From: Collimonas antrihumi
GTDB lineage: Bacteria > Pseudomonadota > Gammaproteobacteria > Burkholderiales > Burkholderiaceae_D
Assembly (NCBI RefSeq): GCF_018304965.1
Contig: NZ_JAGQED010000018.1
Span: 25,956 to 89,955, forward strand
Direction of reading: 5' to 3'
Length of the DNA: 64,000 nucleotides
Position 1 is the stretch's first letter; the number at the start of each line of letters is the position of its first letter. The translations under genes and the position numbers were made by a program. This document shows, in pieces, positions 50,026 through 58,496 of the stretch. Below the pieces are notes generated by a model. That model did not search any database and was not told the DNA's origin. It worked only from the letters and a program-made list of their open reading frames with translations.

Positions 50026-50829
50026 ATGGCCACTACACTGTCAAAATTGAGCAAGATTGCAGCTGCGATACTGATCACCGGCGTCACGCTCAACGCGTTC
50101 GCAGCAGACCTGCTGGATACCGTCAAAGCCCGTGGCACCCTGAAGGTGGCGATGGAAGGCAACTATCCTCCGTTCAACTTCAAAGATCCGAAAAGCGGCC
50201 AGCTGGAGGGCTTTGAGGTTGACGTCGCCAAATTGCTGGCAGCCAAGCTTGGCGTGAAGCCGGAATTCACGACTACCGAATGGAGCGGTATCCTGGCCGG
50301 CCTCGGCGCCGGCAAATACGATGTCATCATCAACCAGGTCGGGATTACCGAAGCGCGTCAAAAAGCCTTCGATTTTTCTCAACCGTACACCCTGTCCACG
50401 GCGCAATTGATCGTCAGGAAAGACGAGAAGCGCAGCTTCCCGACGCTGGAATCGCTGAAAGGCTACAAACTCGGCCTGGGCCAGGGCACCAATTTCGAAC
50501 AAAAGGCCAAGGCAATCGCAGGGATTGATGTCAAAACCTATCCTGGCTCGCCTGAATACCTGGCCGACCTGGCCAGCGGCCGTATCGATGCCGCCTTGAA
50601 TGACCGGTTGCTGGTGGGCTATCTGCTGAAAAGCTCGAATCTGCCGTTGAAGGCCGGCGCCACTTTCGGCGACATCGATAAAATCGGCATTCCTTTCCAA
50701 AAAGGCAATCCGAAATTCGAGGCGGCTCTGAACAAAGCGCTGGACGACATCCTGAAAGACGGCAGCTTCAAGCAAGTCTCATTCAAGTGGTTCGGCTTCG
50801 ACGTTAGCAAAGCGCCATCGGCGCAGTAA
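50026..50829 (+). CDS. Polar amino-acid (cystine-type) ABC transporter binding protein
   Basis: A 267-residue periplasmic protein with signal peptide 1-26 (cut after NAFA). GTLKVAMEGNYPPFNF, GFEVDVAKLLAAKLG and GKYDVIINQVGITEARQKAFDFSQPY are hallmarks of the family-3 solute-binding proteins, closest in pattern to FliY/TcyA cystine binders. AAAGGAAA precedes the ATG. A strong terminator-like hairpin separates it from the permease gene, which should keep the binding protein in excess. Confidence 0.9.
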   Translation: MATTLSKLSKIAAAILITGVTLNAFAADLLDTVKARGTLKVAMEGNYPPFNFKDPKSGQLEGFEVDVAKLLAAKLGVKPEFTTTEWSGILAGLGAGKYDVIINQVGITEARQKAFDFSQPYTLSTAQLIVRKDEKRSFPTLESLKGYKLGLGQGTNFEQKAKAIAGIDVKTYPGSPEYLADLASGRIDAALNDRLLVGYLLKSSNLPLKAGATFGDIDKIGIPFQKGNPKFEAALNKALDDILKDGSFKQVSFKWFGFDVSKAPSAQ

Positions 50830-50861
50830 CGGAATTCACGTTACACTTCAGCCAGACCAGA

Positions 50862-50891
50862 CATCCCCGCCCACCGCGGGGATGTTTTTTT
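50862..50891 (+). terminator. Rho-independent terminator/attenuator between binding protein and permease
   Basis: CATCCCCGC (50862-50870), loop CCACC, GCGGGGATG (50876-50884), then seven T. A perfect 9-bp GC-rich stem plus T-tract. Because the permease follows at 50924 on the same strand, read-through must occur or a second promoter must exist. Confidence 0.92.
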
Positions 50892-50923
50892 AAGCAAGAA
50901 AATCTAGATTTAACAAAGACAAT

Positions 50924-51586
50924 ATGGAATTACTAGATTTGCTGCAGCAGGCGGGGCCGACCTTGTTCCGCGGCGTAGGCTACACCTTGGTGTTTGCGGT
51001 GGCTTCCATGCTGGGCGGACTGCTGCTCGGCTTTCCATTGGCGGTCGCCCGCATTTTGCCGTCACGCCTGGCGCGCTGGCCGGCCAGCACCTATGTCAGC
51101 CTGATGCGCGGTACGCCGCTGCTGGTGCAGATCTTTGTGATTTATTACGGCCTGCCGAGCATAGGCATCAGCTTTTCGCCGTTGACCGCGGGTGTCCTGG
51201 CGCTGAGCCTGAATGCCGGCGCCTATCTGTCGGAAAGCCTGCGCGGCGCCATCCTCGGCGTGCACACAGGGCAATGGTCCGCCAGTTACAGCCTCGGCCT
51301 GAATTACTGGCAAACATTGCGCTACATCGTGATTCCTCAGGCGATCCGGATTGCGGTGCCGTCGATGAGCAATACCCTGATCAGCCTGATCAAGGATACG
51401 TCGCTGGTGTCGGTCATCACCGTGACGGAGCTGATGCTGGCCACCAAGGAAATCATTGCGGTGACCTTCCGCCCGCTGCCGCTGTATCTGGCTGCAGCGG
51501 CGATTTACTGGTGCCTGAGCTTGTGCTTCGAGCGCGTGCAAAGCCGCCTGGAAACCAAGCTGGGGCAAGCGCATAAATCAAATTAA
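50924..51586 (+). CDS. Polar amino-acid ABC transporter permease (HisM/TcyL type)
   Basis: A 220-residue inner-membrane permease with about five helices. The EAA loop is SYSLGLNYWQTLRYIVIPQAIRIAVPSMSN, given here as SLGLNYWQTLRYIVIPQAIR (about 122-141). VSLMRGTPLLVQIF near 55-68 is typical of the histidine/glutamine/cystine subfamily. It pairs with the upstream binding protein. No cognate ATP-binding gene follows; the next gene is ppk1 on the other strand, so the ATPase must be encoded elsewhere. Confidence 0.92.
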   Translation: MELLDLLQQAGPTLFRGVGYTLVFAVASMLGGLLLGFPLAVARILPSRLARWPASTYVSLMRGTPLLVQIFVIYYGLPSIGISFSPLTAGVLALSLNAGAYLSESLRGAILGVHTGQWSASYSLGLNYWQTLRYIVIPQAIRIAVPSMSNTLISLIKDTSLVSVITVTELMLATKEIIAVTFRPLPLYLAAAAIYWCLSLCFERVQSRLETKLGQAHKSN

Positions 51587-51614
51587 AAGCGCGAATTAAA
51601 AGTGCAATTTTTTT

Positions 51615-51626
51615 GGCCCACCCTAC
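51615..51626. repeat. Solitary half-site of the GTAGGGTGGGC repeat family (member F)
   Basis: GGCCCACCCTAC alone, without a visible partner, between the permease and ppk1 stops. It is probably a decayed family member. Confidence 0.5.
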
Positions 51627-51661
51627 ATCCTTCCTATTTTTGCCGTTGTTTATCGACAACC

Positions 51662-53716
51662 CTAAAAGCGCGACAGCAAATCGATCTGGCTGACCAGCGG
51701 CGTGGCATCGCCAGGGTTGGCGCTCTTATATCTGCCGTCGCTATCCATATCCCACGCAGATGCGTTATCTTGCAGATGTATCAGCAAACTTTCTTCGATC
51801 ACGCGCCGCTTGAGCTTGCCGTCCAGGATCGGGAACGCTGTTTCGATGCGACGGAATAAATTGCGATCCATCCAGTCGGCGCTGGACAGAATCACATGCT
51901 CTTCGCCATCGGCATAAAAATAAAATACCCGGTGATGCTCAAGAAAGCGCCCGATAACCGAACGCACCTTGATATTCTCCGACAAGCCCGGCACTCCCGG
52001 CTGCAAGGCACACACGCCGCGAATCAACAGCTGGATCTTGACGCCCGCCTGGGACGCCAGATACAAAGCTTCAATCACCGTAGGTTCCAGCAAGGCGTTC
52101 ATCTTGGCGATGATGTAGCCCTGCTTGCCAGCCTTGGCGGCGTCGACTTCTTTTTGAATCGCATGCAACACATTCGCGTGCAAGGTGAACGGCGATTGCC
52201 ACAAGCGCTTGAGCGGCACTTGCTTGCCAAAGCCGGTCAGTTGCTGGAACACGTTATGCACGTCTTCGCAAATCTTGTCATCGCTGGTCATCAAGCCGAA
52301 GTCGGTATAAAGGCGCGCGGTCTTCGGATGATAGTTGCCGGTGCCCAGATGCACATAACGCTTCAATTTGGTATGTTTGGCGTGCCGCTTGCGACGCACG
52401 ATCAACAGCATCTTGGCGTGCGTCTTGTAACCGAAAACGCCATACACCACATGGGCGCCAACCGCCTCCAGCTTGGCTGCCCAGCCGATATTGGTTTCTT
52501 CGTCAAAGCGCGCCATCAGCTCCAGCACGACCGTGACTTCCTTGCCGTTCTTGGCCGCCTGCATCAGCGCGCTCATCAACGGTGAATCGTTGCCGGTGCG
52601 ATAAATGGTTTGTTTGATGGCCAGCACATCGGGATCGATCGCGGCCTGCTGCAGCAGTTCCAGCACCGGCTGGAAACTTTCATAAGGATGATGCAGCAAC
52701 ACGTCGTTCTGATCGATGACATCGAATACCGAAGCGCCGGTCACGAAGGCTTTCGGCAGCACCGGCGTATGCGGCGTGAATTTCAAGTCGGGCCGGTCGA
52801 CCAGATCCGGCAAAGGCATCAGGCGCACCAGGTTGACCGCGCCGTTGACGCGATAACAATCGGCAGGCATCAAGCCGTTCTGGATCAGGAGACGCTGCAC
52901 CAGCGATGCCGGCGTACCGTCCGCTACCTCCAGCCGTACCGCGTTGCCCAACTGGCGGGTCGGCAACTCGCCCTGTAATGCCAATCGCAAATCGGTGACT
53001 TCGTCTTCATCGACAAACAGGTCGCTGTTGCGCGTCACCCGGAATTGATAACAGCCGCCGATCGACAAACCAGGAAACAGTTCGCCGACAAAGCGCTGCA
53101 TGAAACTACTCAACAGCACGAAGCCATATGCGTGAGCCGACAAGTGTTCCGGCATCCGGACCAGACGCGGCAAGACGCGCGGTGCTTGCACGATCGCCAG
53201 TTCGGTCTCGCGGCCGAAGGCATCCTTGCCACTTAATTTGACCGCGAAATTCAAACTCTTGTTGAGCACCCGCGGGAAAGGATGGGCGGGGTCGAGGCCG
53301 ATAGGCGTCAGTACCGGCAGCAGCTCGGTCTTGAAAAACTCATGCGCCCAGGCGGTTTGTTCATCGTTCCACTCGGATTCCTGATAGAAGGCGATGCCCT
53401 CCGCGTTCAAGGCCGGCAGTAGCACGTCGTTGAACAAAGCGTACTGACGCGCCACCAGCTTCTGCGCCCGCTCGCTGATGGTGCTGTAAGCATGCTGCAA
53501 CGACATGCCGTCCGGCGTCACGCCATCTACCGCAACCCTGATCTGCTCTTGCAAGCCAGACATCCGGATCTCCGAAAACTCATCCAGGTTACTGCTGGTG
53601 ATACAGACAAAGCGCAGCCGTTCCAGCAAAGGCACCGCAGGATCCTCGGCTTGTGCCAGGACTCTTTCATTGAAGGCGAGTACGCCGAGTTCGCGGTTGA
53701 GCAAGGGGAAAGTCAT
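51662..53716 (-). CDS. ppk1: Polyphosphate kinase 1
   Basis: A 684-residue PPK1, which polymerises the gamma-phosphate of ATP into polyphosphate. The N-terminal LLNRELGVLAFNERVL, the autophosphorylated His433 in YKTHAKMLLIV, HLGTGNYHPKTARLYTDFG and RGVCALQPGVPG are all present. Length is standard for the family. It is transcribed toward the convergent amino-acid permease. Confidence 0.95.
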   Translation of the reverse strand: MTFPLLNRELGVLAFNERVLAQAEDPAVPLLERLRFVCITSSNLDEFSEIRMSGLQEQIRVAVDGVTPDGMSLQHAYSTISERAQKLVARQYALFNDVLLPALNAEGIAFYQESEWNDEQTAWAHEFFKTELLPVLTPIGLDPAHPFPRVLNKSLNFAVKLSGKDAFGRETELAIVQAPRVLPRLVRMPEHLSAHAYGFVLLSSFMQRFVGELFPGLSIGGCYQFRVTRNSDLFVDEDEVTDLRLALQGELPTRQLGNAVRLEVADGTPASLVQRLLIQNGLMPADCYRVNGAVNLVRLMPLPDLVDRPDLKFTPHTPVLPKAFVTGASVFDVIDQNDVLLHHPYESFQPVLELLQQAAIDPDVLAIKQTIYRTGNDSPLMSALMQAAKNGKEVTVVLELMARFDEETNIGWAAKLEAVGAHVVYGVFGYKTHAKMLLIVRRKRHAKHTKLKRYVHLGTGNYHPKTARLYTDFGLMTSDDKICEDVHNVFQQLTGFGKQVPLKRLWQSPFTLHANVLHAIQKEVDAAKAGKQGYIIAKMNALLEPTVIEALYLASQAGVKIQLLIRGVCALQPGVPGLSENIKVRSVIGRFLEHHRVFYFYADGEEHVILSSADWMDRNLFRRIETAFPILDGKLKRRVIEESLLIHLQDNASAWDMDSDGRYKSANPGDATPLVSQIDLLSRF

Positions 53717-53876
53717 GGTCTGAGCGGTGATATGGTCGGAAGAATGGTCCGAAAAATGGACGAGTACGATCGAAATGCTTCGGCGCTTGCCAATATGGCA
53801 TTATTGATTGTAAGTATCGAATGTGACGCGAGGATGACAAGAGCTCATCCATCTCTCCGTCCTCCCCCTCCAAATC

Positions 53877-53914
53877 AAAACGGCTTGCAGAACCTAAGTT
53901 CTGCAAGCCGTTTT
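53877..53914 (-). terminator. Strong terminator downstream of the gntP-type permease
   Basis: AAAACGGCTTGCAGAAC (53877-53893), loop CTAA and GTTCTGCAAGCCGTTTT (53898-53914): a perfect 17-bp stem whose outer pairs supply the T-tract on either strand. It closes the leftward D-amino-acid operon and shields ppk1. Confidence 0.92.
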
Positions 53915-53942
53915 GCGGCATCCCGACTACTTTAGAAAATAA

Positions 53943-55295
53943 TCAAATCACGGTAGCCAGGGCCAATGTGAACAACAACGCCACCACGGAAATGATAGTT
54001 TCGGCGACAGTCCAGGTCTTGAAGGTTTCGGTCACGGTCATGTTGAAGTACTCCTTGACCAGCCAGAAGCCGCCGTCATTGACATGCGACAGGATCAGCG
54101 AACCGGCGCCGGTTGCCAGCACCATCAGTTCCGGCCGGACAGTTACGCCGGCGGCAGTGACGATCGGTGCGACGATACCGCAAGCAGTGGTCATCGCAAC
54201 GGTGGCGGAACCGGTGGCGACCCGAATCAGCGCGGCCACAAACCAGCCCAGCAGCAGTGGTGACAAATGGGCGTTGTTGGCGAGTTCGACAATTGCCTTG
54301 GAAACGCCGCCGTCGATCAGGATCCGGCCGAAACCGGCGCCGGCGCCAACGATCAGCGTGATCCCGGCGATAGGCGCCAGACATTCTGTAGTGAATTTGA
54401 GGATGGCTTCACGATTAAAACCGCGTGCCTTGCCGAAGGTATAGAAACTTACCAGCGTCGCAATCAACAATGCGATGACGGAATTACCCATCAGGCGCAG
54501 GAAATCGTTGGCGAAAGTTTTTGGCGTGAAGAACAAGTCTGCCCAGCTGCCGATCAGCATCAGCGCTACCGGCAACAGGATGGTGCAGATGGTGACGGCG
54601 AAACCAGGCAGTTCACGGTGAATGTCTTCTTCGACAAATTGCGCAATCAATGGATTGTCGGGATTCGGCACGACGAAGCGGCTGATCAGCTTGGCAAACA
54701 GCGGACCGGCAATGATCGCAGTAGGAATACCGACGATCAGCGCGTACATGATGGTGCGGCCGATATCTGCGTTGTAGGCAGTCACGGCGAACAGCGCTGC
54801 CGGATGCGGCGGAATCAAACCATGCACGACCGACAGGCCGGCAACCATCGGGATCCCGACCATGATCATCGAGGTTCCGGTGCGCTTGGCGACGTTGAAC
54901 GCAATCGGGATCAACAGCACGAAACCGACTTCAAAGAATACCGGCAGGCCGACTATCAGGGCTACCACCATCATCGCCCAGTGCACGCGCTTGGGTCCGA
55001 ACACGCCGATGAGCGTGTTGGCAACGCGCTCGGCGCCGCCTGATTCGGCCATCATCTTGCCGAACATGGTACCCAGCCCGACCACCAGCGCAATATGTCC
55101 TAAAGCGCCGCCGACACCGGTTTCATAAGATTTGACGATGGCTCCCATCGGCATGCCGACCACTAAACCCAGAATCACCGATACCACGATCAGCACGATG
55201 AACGGATTCATCTTGAATTTGGCGATCAGCACTATCAGTGCGAGTACTGCAATCACCGCATAGAGCAGCAACATATTTCCTTGAACCATCTCCAT
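53943..55295 (-). CDS. GntP-family permease, probable uptake of acid/N-acyl amino acid substrate
   Basis: A 450-residue transporter with about 12 helices. ATG 55295 has AGGAGG at ideal spacing. GLPVFFEVGFVLLIPIAF and GLIPPHPAALFAV are family signatures. GntP members carry gluconate, but also D-serine (DsdX) and other acids. Here the company of a D-aminoacylase, RidA and a D-amino-acid deaminase points to D-amino acids or their N-acyl forms rather than gluconate. It is the last gene of the leftward operon. Confidence 0.9.
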   Translation of the reverse strand: MEMVQGNMLLLYAVIAVLALIVLIAKFKMNPFIVLIVVSVILGLVVGMPMGAIVKSYETGVGGALGHIALVVGLGTMFGKMMAESGGAERVANTLIGVFGPKRVHWAMMVVALIVGLPVFFEVGFVLLIPIAFNVAKRTGTSMIMVGIPMVAGLSVVHGLIPPHPAALFAVTAYNADIGRTIMYALIVGIPTAIIAGPLFAKLISRFVVPNPDNPLIAQFVEEDIHRELPGFAVTICTILLPVALMLIGSWADLFFTPKTFANDFLRLMGNSVIALLIATLVSFYTFGKARGFNREAILKFTTECLAPIAGITLIVGAGAGFGRILIDGGVSKAIVELANNAHLSPLLLGWFVAALIRVATGSATVAMTTACGIVAPIVTAAGVTVRPELMVLATGAGSLILSHVNDGGFWLVKEYFNMTVTETFKTWTVAETIISVVALLFTLALATVI

Positions 55296-55436
55296 CAAAT
55301 CCTCCTAAAGTCCGATTTATTTTTCGGCACCGCGATATATCCAACGCCTGCCCTAGCGCGCAAACACATGACGAACGATGCCATTTTGCAACTATTAGTT
55401 ACTAGTTGTCAGTAAATTCCGCCAACCTGCAGCGAA

Positions 55437-55820
55437 TTATTTTTTATAAGCGATGCAATCCACTTCCACCTTGCAATCGACCACCATGCTCGACTGCACG
55501 CAAGCACGGGCCGGCGGATTGGCGCCAAAGTACTCTTTGAAAACCCGGTTGAACGATTGAAAATCGCGGGTATCGTCAAGCCAGACACCGCAACGCACCA
55601 CGTGCTCCGGACCGTATCCGGCTTCTTTCAGGATCGCCAGCACGTTCTGGATGGTTTTGTGCGATTGCGCGACGATGCCGCCATCGATCACTTCGCCGTC
55701 CACCATCGCCACCTGGCCGGAAACGTACAGCCAGCCGTCGGCTTCGACCGCACGCGCGAATGGCAAATGCTGGCCGCCGGTTCCGGAACCACCTTCAACA
55801 CCGTATCGTTTGATAGTCAT
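55437..55820 (-). CDS. RidA-family enamine/imine deaminase
   Basis: A 127-residue RidA (YjgF/YER057c) protein. The substrate-binding arginine is Arg105 in NPPARACVQSS, as in true RidA enzymes, and GQVAMVDGEV lies in the first half. RidA hydrolyses reactive enamines and imines released by PLP-dependent deaminases. The D-amino-acid deaminase encoded divergently in the same cluster would generate such products, a convincing functional link. AGGAGT precedes the ATG. Confidence 0.92.
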   Translation of the reverse strand: MTIKRYGVEGGSGTGGQHLPFARAVEADGWLYVSGQVAMVDGEVIDGGIVAQSHKTIQNVLAILKEAGYGPEHVVRCGVWLDDTRDFQSFNRVFKEYFGANPPARACVQSSMVVDCKVEVDCIAYKK

Positions 55821-55878
55821 AGCTACTCCTCAGTAAAAACTCGGTAAAAAAACAAAACTCAACAAAAATTCAACCAAC

Positions 55879-57417
55879 TCAACTTGCAAGGACGCCACTC
55901 ACGCCTGCTTGCCGAGCCAGGAAACGCCCTGCCCGCGACTCGGTCGGCGCTTTTTGCGCGCCACCCAGATACGACAAGACACCATTCACCCATACCGCTT
56001 CTATTCCTTCTGCCGGCTGCATCGGATCCGAGAAAGTTGCAGCATCGCGTACGGTTTCCGGATCGAACAACACCAGGTCAGCCCAATAACCCTCGCGTAC
56101 CAGGCCGCGTTCAGCCAGCCCGAAGCGTTCGGCCGACAAACCGGTCATCTTGCGGATCGCCACGCTCAGCGGAAACAATTTTTGTTCGCGGCTGTAGTAA
56201 CCCAGCACCCGCGGAAACGCACCCCACAGACGCGGATGCGGCAACGGATCGTTAGGCAAGCCATCCGATCCGACCACACTGGCCGGGTGGCTCAGGATGC
56301 GGTTGACATCGTCATCCTGCATGCAGTGATAGACGGCGCCGGCCGGTTGCAAACGACGCGCCGCTGCCATCAGGTCGACCTGCCATTCGGCGGCGATCTC
56401 GGCTAGCAGCTTGCCGCCCATGGCCGGTTCCGGTTCCGACCATGTCACCATGATGTCGATGGTGTCGGTCACCTGCTTCAAATCCAGTGTGGATGAGCTG
56501 GCGGTGTAGGGATAGCAGTCGCAACCGACCGGCTGATAACGCTGCGCCTGCTCCAGCGCTTCCAGCACTTCGGCGCTGCGGCCCCAGTTTTCAACGCCGG
56601 CGCATTTCAAATGCGAAATCACCACCGGCACCCGGGCATGTTTGCCGATACGGAAAGCTTCATCCATGGCTTCCAGGATGTCGGCGAATTCGCTGCGTAA
56701 ATGGGTCGCGTAGATGGCGCCGGCCTCGGCCAGCGGTTCTGCCAGCGCCAACACTTCGACGGTGGGCGCATTGATCGCGTTGCCGTAAGCCAGGCCGGTG
56801 CTGAGCCCGAGTGCGCCATGCGCCAGCGCTTCGCGCAACTGTTCGCACATGGCGGCGATTTCTGTTTCGGTGGCGGCACGATCGAGCCGGTCCATCTGGT
56901 TGCTGCGCAAGGCGGTGTGGCCGATCAGCGCTGCGACGTTGATGGACGGTTGAGCCTGGGTCACCGCGTCGACATAGGAGGCAAAAGTCGGATAGCTGAA
57001 GGCGCTCGCCTCGCCCAGCAGATTCATCGGATCAGGCGGTTCGGCCTTGAGGCTGACCGGTGCGGCGCTAATGCCGCAATTGCCGACGATCACGGTGGTG
57101 ACGCCCTGCGACAGCTTGGGCACCATGCTCGGTGTGCGAATCACGTTGGTGTCGTCGTGCGTGTGGACATCGATAAAACCGGGACTCAGGACCTTGCCGC
57201 TGCCGTCGATCACCTGCGCAGCTTGCCAGCCGGATGACTTGCCGGCATTGGCGTCGCTACGCGGCTCGATATGCAGGATACGGCCGCCGGCCAAGGCGAC
57301 GTCGGCCACAAATGCCGGCTCGCCACTGCCGTCAATCACCGACACGTTACGAATCAGCGTATCGCAACTTGGCGTGGCCGCTGCATTTGACAGGGGTGTA
57401 TTCGATTCAGTGCTCAT
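55879..57417 (-). CDS. N-acyl-D-amino-acid deacylase (D-aminoacylase)
   Basis: A 512-residue amidohydrolase. HTHDD at 85-89, Cys114 in VGNCGIS, His239 (ATHLRSE), His269 (ISHLK) and Asp385 (VGSDGLP) form the metal site known for D-aminoacylases, including the cysteine ligand. It releases free D-amino acids from N-acyl-D-amino acids in the cytoplasm. The start is one base beyond the rpiR-type stop, with GGGAG upstream, so regulator and enzyme are co-translated. Confidence 0.93.
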   Translation of the reverse strand: MSTESNTPLSNAAATPSCDTLIRNVSVIDGSGEPAFVADVALAGGRILHIEPRSDANAGKSSGWQAAQVIDGSGKVLSPGFIDVHTHDDTNVIRTPSMVPKLSQGVTTVIVGNCGISAAPVSLKAEPPDPMNLLGEASAFSYPTFASYVDAVTQAQPSINVAALIGHTALRSNQMDRLDRAATETEIAAMCEQLREALAHGALGLSTGLAYGNAINAPTVEVLALAEPLAEAGAIYATHLRSEFADILEAMDEAFRIGKHARVPVVISHLKCAGVENWGRSAEVLEALEQAQRYQPVGCDCYPYTASSSTLDLKQVTDTIDIMVTWSEPEPAMGGKLLAEIAAEWQVDLMAAARRLQPAGAVYHCMQDDDVNRILSHPASVVGSDGLPNDPLPHPRLWGAFPRVLGYYSREQKLFPLSVAIRKMTGLSAERFGLAERGLVREGYWADLVLFDPETVRDAATFSDPMQPAEGIEAVWVNGVLSYLGGAQKAPTESRAGRFLARQAGVSGVLAS

Positions 57418-57418
57418 C

Positions 57419-58300
57419 TCAATCTCCCAACGGCTCGCGATTGCCGCCGCCGCGATGTGTATCCAGTGTGAATTTCAGGCGTCGCAGCAACTCCTGGCTA
57501 CGATCTTTTTGCAGCAATGCCAACTCGGTCATCAGCACGTCCAGCGCCATCATCATGGCGTAGCGCGACGATGACGGCTTGAAAATAAAATCGGTTTCCA
57601 GCGACTTCAACGGCAACAGCACATCGGCCATCGCGGCCAACGGCGAACCCAGGGCGGTGATCGCCACCAGCCGCACGCCATATTCCTTGGCGATGGCGCA
57701 ACTGGCGTTGAGTTCAGGCACATTGCCGGTGGTTGACAAGACCAGCACCACATCGTCCTTGTCGAGCGTTGCGGCTACCATTTTTTGCAGCATGGCGTCG
57801 TGATAGGTGGCCACCGGGCGCCCTAGGCGCACCAGCCGATAGCGTGCCTCATCGGATAGCATAGTCGAGCCGCCACCCATACCAAAGGCATAAATCATGC
57901 GTGCCTGCAGCAGCGCCTGCGCCGCTTGCAACAAGGTCTCCTGGTTCAGCAGGCTGCGATTGACCTCCAGCGCTTTGTGGATATCGGCATACACAATGTC
58001 GACGATTTGCGGAAGTTGGTTTTCAACAACAGAGCTCTCGACCCGCAAAAACCGCTGCCCGATGGCTGCAGCCTGGGCCAGATGCATCTTCAATTCGCGC
58101 ACGTCGCGGCAACCGATGGCTTTGGCGAAACGGGTGACGCTGGCTTCGCTGACGCTGGCTTGTTTCGCCAGGGTCTGGATACTGGCGCTGGCGGCAAACG
58201 GCAAATCGCCCAGGATTGCCTGGGCTACCTTCTGCTCTGCCAGACGCAGCTGACCGCTACGCTCGGCGATGCGCGACACAATATCGAATGAATGAGCCAT
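57419..58300 (-). CDS. MurR/RpiR-family transcriptional regulator
   Basis: A 293-residue regulator. The N-terminal HTH_6 domain has ASIQTLAKQASVSEASVTRFAKAIGC (about 38-63), described here as the SEASVTRFAKAIG helix; the C-terminal SIS domain (about 125-260) has AFGMGGGSTMLSDEA and VLSTTGNVPELNASCAIAKE-like ligand loops. It heads the leftward operon and probably controls both arms through the 58417-58433 dyad. The ligand is probably a phosphorylated or acylated metabolite of the pathway. Confidence 0.9.
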   Translation of the reverse strand: MAHSFDIVSRIAERSGQLRLAEQKVAQAILGDLPFAASASIQTLAKQASVSEASVTRFAKAIGCRDVRELKMHLAQAAAIGQRFLRVESSVVENQLPQIVDIVYADIHKALEVNRSLLNQETLLQAAQALLQARMIYAFGMGGGSTMLSDEARYRLVRLGRPVATYHDAMLQKMVAATLDKDDVVLVLSTTGNVPELNASCAIAKEYGVRLVAITALGSPLAAMADVLLPLKSLETDFIFKPSSSRYAMMMALDVLMTELALLQKDRSQELLRRLKFTLDTHRGGGNREPLGD

Positions 58301-58416
58301 GTGTTGTCAGTTGCGTTGTAAATTAAGCAGCAAAATAAAGAAAAGCCAGAATACAGGGCAATGAAAAGACAGAGTCCCACACTGCCTCTGCAGCAAGCAC
58401 AGTAGGAAAAAACTCT

Positions 58417-58433
58417 ATGTTACTTTGTAACAT
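58417..58433. promoter_or_regulatory. ATGTTACTTTGTAACAT dyad, candidate RpiR-family operator
   Basis: Perfect 7-bp arms around TTT, 64 bp upstream of the deaminase start and 117 bp upstream of the regulator start. It overlaps the AT-rich promoter zone of the deaminase. The divergent arrangement and neighbouring RpiR gene make it the natural operator, but this is inference. Confidence 0.6.
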
Positions 58434-58496
58434 GCTTTTAATATAGTAAATTCAAGGATATGATTACGTCAAATGAATTCTGAAGGAGAAGATCTG

